From: Parafrankia irregularis
GTDB taxonomy: Bacteria > Actinomycetota > Actinomycetes > Frankiales > Frankiaceae
DNA: 64,000 nucleotides
Reading direction: 5' to 3'
NCBI RefSeq assembly: GCF_001536285.1
Contig: NZ_FAOZ01000001.1
Location: 62,001-126,000, forward strand
Positions 60,901 to 64,000 of the stretch are shown piece by piece; position 1 is the first letter of the stretch; each line of letters begins with the position of its first letter. The position numbers and the translations under genes are program-made. The notes under the pieces are model-generated. The model was not told where the DNA came from and searched no databases. It saw nothing but the letters and a program-made list of their open reading frames with translations.

Positions 60901-61805
60901 GAGGCGGTCGGCGGGGCCGTGTCGAGGACGGCGGGGATGTGGATGCCGGCCCGCAGCAGCGCGCCACTGATCCTGGCCCGCAGCGCCCGGCCGACCTCGA
61001 ACTGCTTGCCCGGCAGGGTGCGCGCGACGATCTGGACCTTGAACTGGTCGAGGTCGAGGCTTTCGACGCCCATCACGGTCGGCTCGTCCAGCAGCAGGCC
61101 GTGCAGCGTCTCGTCGGCGTACGCGTCGACACCGACCTCGGTCAGCACGTCGGTGACCGTCGCGACGTCCACGTTGGACGGGATCGGGACGTTGATGACC
61201 GCCCTGGCCCAGTCCCGGGAGAGGTTGACGACCTGGACGATCTGCCCGTTCGGCGTGATCACGACCTCCCCGTTCGGTGTCCGGACCCGGGTGATCCGCA
61301 GCGTGACCTCCTCCACCGTCCCGGTGATCGCGGTCGGTGAGCCCTGCACGACCAGACGGACGAGGTCACCGAAGCCGTACTGTCGTTCGGCGACCATGAA
61401 GAAGCCGGCGAGGACGTCCTGCACGATCCGCTGGGCACCGAAGCCGAGCGCCACACCGAGCACCGTCGCCGGCGCGACGATCCCGGTCAGCGGCACGCCG
61501 AGCCGCCGCAGCACCAGCATGACCGCGACGCAGTAGACGAGCACCAGCGTCACCCACGTCAGGACCTGCACGACGGCGTGCCGGTGCTTGGTCGTCTCGG
61601 AGCGGACCGCCCCGTCGGTCACCAGGGCCCGCGCGTCGATGCGACGTTCGACCCGGGCACCCGCCCAGTTCGCGAACCGGGTCAGCAGGACCGCCCCGAT
61701 CACGATCATGACGATCTCGAGGCCCTGACCGCGAGCCCACTCCGAGATGTCCGTCAGAGGTGCGGCGGCCAGGCGTTCCGTCTGATCCGTCTGAATTGTC
61801 CGCAC
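60897..61805 (-). CDS. MscS-type small-conductance mechanosensitive channel
   Basis: A 302-residue channel. It has membrane helices at about 28-45 and 75-105, the pore helix GIVAPATVLGVALGFGAQRI and VQDVLAGFFMV, then the beta domain (YGFGDLVRL, TVEEVTLRITRVRTPNGEVV, ITPNGQIVQVVNLSRDW) typical of MscS/YnaI. It releases solutes when membrane tension rises. GTG 61805 is the start. The length is short, as in simple three-helix channels. Followed by the small membrane-protein gene with overlapping stop and start. Confidence 0.92.
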   Translation of the reverse strand: MRTIQTDQTERLAAAPLTDISEWARGQGLEIVMIVIGAVLLTRFANWAGARVERRIDARALVTDGAVRSETTKHRHAVVQVLTWVTLVLVYCVAVMLVLRRLGVPLTGIVAPATVLGVALGFGAQRIVQDVLAGFFMVAERQYGFGDLVRLVVQGSPTAITGTVEEVTLRITRVRTPNGEVVITPNGQIVQVVNLSRDWARAVINVPIPSNVDVATVTDVLTEVGVDAYADETLHGLLLDEPTVMGVESLDLDQFKVQIVARTLPGKQFEVGRALRARISGALLRAGIHIPAVLDTAPPTAS

Positions 61806-61917
61806 ACGTCCGAACCTACCCGCGTGCCGCGGTTCAGCCCCGCCATCAGTGCCAGACCGCGTGAGTCCCCGCGGTGATCAGGCGGTCGACTGCAGGACGA
61901 TGCGCCGGCGCCCGCCC

Positions 61918-61941
61918 GCATGCACGCATGCACGCATGCAC
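61918..61941. repeat. 8-bp tandem repeat GCATGCAC, three copies
   Basis: Three exact head-to-tail copies about 110 bp upstream of the mscS start. The core GCATGC is itself palindromic. Confidence 0.85.
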
Positions 61942-62145
61942 GGAGCGGACGTCTCAAGATCGAAAATGTGCGAGGCCGGTCGTCAACGTCGTTGACTATC
62001 TTGTCCAGGGGTCTTCCGCGGGATGGTACGACCGAGATCACCGCCGATGGTGGAGCCTCGGGTACTCGACCGAGGCGGTGACCTGGGATCCTGCGGTCCT
62101 GCTCGACGGCGGTAGTGGCGGTTCGTGGTCGCCGACCGAAGATCT

Positions 62146-62281
62146 GAGGATTCCGGTCGCTCCAGCAACCAGGATCCTCATGCCTTGCCAGGCAGCAATT
62201 ACAGCCCGAATCCACGGCGCGGAAGCGGCGCGGAAGGTAGGAGGATTCCGGTCGTTCCAACAACCGGAATCCTCCTACCTT
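62146..62281. repeat. Two copies of a 41-bp palindromic element
   Basis: Copies at 62146-62186 and 62241-62281 match at 35 of 41 positions. The second, extended to 62234, forms a perfect 18-bp stem (AAGGTAGGAGGATTCCGG with its complement), and the inner bases pair too but for one mismatch, giving nearly a 23-bp palindrome with a 2-base centre. The first copy has decayed. Confidence 0.8.
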
Positions 62282-62349
62282 GTCCGGCAGCAGCGGCAGT
62301 TCGAAGCTCCGGATCCTGCGACAGGCTCCTCGGAGCCGGACCGCGAGCG

Positions 62350-63999
62350 CTACGACGACCAGGCCGGGCGGGCGGCTTCGCCGGCCTCCCGCCGCGCCGC
62401 ACCGGGGCGGCGCCGCTGGATGGGCCGTTCGAGCAGGTAGTACGACGCCGAGGCCAGGCCCAGCGAAATCAGCCCGACCACCAGGATCGCCGGCCACCGG
62501 CCGACCGCGACGGTCAGATCGCGGCCCCAGTGGGCGACCACGGGGAAATGCCACAGGTAGAACCCGTAGGAGATCCGCCCGAGCCAGGCGAGGGGCCGCA
62601 CCGCGAGCATCCGGAACAGCCAGCCGGTCGTCGCCCCCACCTCCAGCGCGAGGATAACGACTCCGGCGAGCAGGGCGATCGCGGTGTACCCGCCGCGGGC
62701 GAGCGCTGTCGGCCGCGGGCCCCAACCGCTCGGCGCCGCCACCATCGCCACCGCGAGCAGCACGAACGCGACCGCCCCCACCACCGGCAGCACCGCCACC
62801 GGACGCACCGACACCGGCCAGGACGCCGGCCAGGCGAAGGCCGGACGCATCCATACCGGACGCACCCATACCGGACGCGCCGTCTCGGGCAGCGCCGTCT
62901 CGGGCAGCGCCGCTTCCGGAGTCACCGCTTCCGGAGGCACGGGCACGGCGTCCTCGGGACGTCGTTGACGGCCAGGCAGTATCGTCCCGTGATCGCCGGC
63001 CTCCCCGGCCGCTTCAGTCGCAGGGGCCTCCCCGGCATCGCGCCGGCGGGCGCGCAGCCAGGCGGCGAGGGCGCAGCCGACCAGCAGGGCGTCGGCCCGG
63101 GTGTCCAGGCCGAAGTAGGTCCGCGTCGCCGACGCACTGGAGGCGTTCAGCGCGTCGCGCCACAGCATGACCACGACCACGCCGCCCAGCAGGACCACGG
63201 GAAGCCGGCGGTCGATCCACGGCCGGCGGCACAACACGAGCAGCAACAGCGGCCAGAGCAGGTAGAACTGCTCCTCCAGCGACAGCGACCAGGTGTGCCC
63301 GAGCCAGCCGGCCCCGGTGTTCTGCTGCACCACCTGGAAGTAGTTGTTCACATACAGCATGGCGGCGGCCAGGGTGTGCAGGAACTCGTCCCGCTCGCCG
63401 GCCGTGCCGATGCCGAGCACCACAACCGCGGTGAAGCCGACGAGGACCAGCATCCAGAACGCGGGCAGCAGCCGGTAGGCGCGCCGCAGGTAGAACCTCG
63501 GCAGGGACACCCGGCCCGTCCGATCCCGCTCGGCCAGCAGCTGCCGGGTGATCAGGAAACCGCTGAGCACGAAGAACACGTCGACGCCCAGGTAGCCGCC
63601 GGGCAGCGCGTCCATGTGGAACACGAGCACGCACAGCATCGCGAGCGCCCGCACACCGTCCAGCGCCGGGTTGTACCCGCCACGCCGGGCGGAGGCCCCC
63701 GCGCGCCGCGCGCCCGCGTCCGGCGGCGCGGCCCGCTCCCGTGGCACGTCCACACCGGTCGGACCAGCAAGGCCAGGCGGGCTGGACGGACTGCGCAGAC
63801 GAGGCACACCGGGGCTGGGCGGACTGGGTAGACGGCCACCCCCGGCACGACCGGCCGGCGGGACGGCCGGTCGCGGCCGGCCCGGTGCCCTCGGTGGCGC
63901 CGGGCCGGCCAGCAGGACGCCCCCCGCGCGATCCGGCGACGCCGGACGACGGCGTGCCGTCTGGCCCGGACGACGCGATCGGTCTTCCAGGTCGTTCAC
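62350..63999 (-). CDS. Acyltransferase family 3 membrane protein (OafA/YrhL type)
   Basis: A 549-residue polytopic O-acyltransferase. After about 105 Pro/Arg/Gly-rich residues comes the family start NPALDGVRALAMLCVLVFHM, with catalytic His in VFHMD, then GYLGVDVFFVLSGFLITRQL, FYLRRAYRLLPAFW and HTWSLSLEEQFYLLWPL. The end YGFYLWHFPVV is typical. It acylates sugars, polyketides or cell-wall lipids. Between residues about 330 and 395 a cytosolic loop holds PETALPETARPVWVRPVWMR repeats. The GTG at 63999 touches the window edge, so the true start may be further upstream. Confidence 0.88.
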   Translation of the reverse strand: MNDLEDRSRRPGQTARRRPASPDRAGGVLLAGPAPPRAPGRPRPAVPPAGRAGGGRLPSPPSPGVPRLRSPSSPPGLAGPTGVDVPRERAAPPDAGARRAGASARRGGYNPALDGVRALAMLCVLVFHMDALPGGYLGVDVFFVLSGFLITRQLLAERDRTGRVSLPRFYLRRAYRLLPAFWMLVLVGFTAVVVLGIGTAGERDEFLHTLAAAMLYVNNYFQVVQQNTGAGWLGHTWSLSLEEQFYLLWPLLLLVLCRRPWIDRRLPVVLLGGVVVVMLWRDALNASSASATRTYFGLDTRADALLVGCALAAWLRARRRDAGEAPATEAAGEAGDHGTILPGRQRRPEDAVPVPPEAVTPEAALPETALPETARPVWVRPVWMRPAFAWPASWPVSVRPVAVLPVVGAVAFVLLAVAMVAAPSGWGPRPTALARGGYTAIALLAGVVILALEVGATTGWLFRMLAVRPLAWLGRISYGFYLWHFPVVAHWGRDLTVAVGRWPAILVVGLISLGLASASYYLLERPIQRRRPGAARREAGEAARPAWSS

Positions 64000-64000
64000 G

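Larger units (their letters stand above)
61806..62349. other. Repeat-rich intergenic region between mscS and acyltransferase genes
   Basis: 544 bp without a supported gene. It contains three copies of the 8-bp word GCATGCAC, a GTCAACG/CGTTGAC inverted repeat at 61982-61996, GCCTCGG/CCGAGGC near 62052-62075, and two related copies of a 41-bp palindromic element, listed separately. Both flanking genes read minus, so the acyltransferase terminator and the mscS promoter lie here. Confidence 0.6.

Noticed and set aside
62125-63831. 568-codon plus-strand frame opposite the acyltransferase
   Set aside because: Shadow frame rich in Arg, Gln and His; the minus strand encodes a conserved membrane acyltransferase.

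Overview
This is a very GC-rich (roughly 70% or more by eye), gene-dense window. Start codons are often GTG and sometimes TTG, third codon positions are almost always G or C, and Ser/Thr kinases, SARP and LuxR regulators, a conservon and a type II polyketide cluster are all present. That points to a filamentous actinobacterium. Frankia or a close relative is my inference from the gene families; there is no rRNA or other marker here to prove it. No intact tRNA, rRNA, CRISPR array or insertion sequence was found.

Layout. 1-5.1 kb: an alpha-helical protein of unknown function that may be cut by the window edge, a SARP-type regulator and a secreted or cytosolic amidohydrolase. 5.1-8.9 kb: a two-gene heterodimeric ABC exporter on the minus strand in which all consensus ATP-site motifs are split between the two subunits. 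9.4-11.4 kb: a PAS protein and an ATP-dependent DNA ligase. 11.5-17.7 kb (minus): a type II polyketide synthase operon (ACP, aromatase/cyclase, cupin, KS-alpha, KS-beta, ketoreductase, two ABM-type monooxygenases) plus a separately terminated TcmI-type cyclase, resembling spore-pigment clusters. 18.0-24.1 kb (minus): an HTH regulator and a complete conservon (CvnA sensor kinase, CvnB roadblock, CvnC DUF742, CvnD GTPase), all reading towards the PKS genes.

25.1-36.8 kb (plus, mostly): a Ser/Thr kinase with WD40 repeats and an unrecognised partner, a small membrane protein, a DUF445 membrane protein, a GT87-type mannosyltransferase, a DEAD-box RNA helicase with a structured leader and an unclear start, and a PLP decarboxylase; one candidate small peptide gene reads the other way. 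37.2-43.5 kb: dnaE (replicative polymerase alpha subunit), a methyltransferase, a PPOX protein, a 2-hydroxyacid dehydrogenase and a VOC protein. 43.5-50.5 kb (minus): a HAD hydrolase, an archaeal-type DUF234 ATPase with an unusually AT-rich operator region, and a PadR-ABC ATPase-FtsX permease operon with a perfect 14-bp inverted repeat as likely operator.

50.6-56.0 kb: a decayed copy of a lysine 6-aminotransferase gene, a cyclopropane-fatty-acid synthase, then a lysine catabolic pair (L-lysine 6-aminotransferase and piperideine-6-carboxylate-type aldehyde dehydrogenase). 56.3-64 kb: two paralogous membrane Ser/Thr kinases, a MscS channel with a small membrane partner, an intergenic region packed with inverted repeats, and an acyltransferase-3 membrane enzyme that runs to the window edge.

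All functional calls rest on reading protein motifs and gene order; no database search was run.
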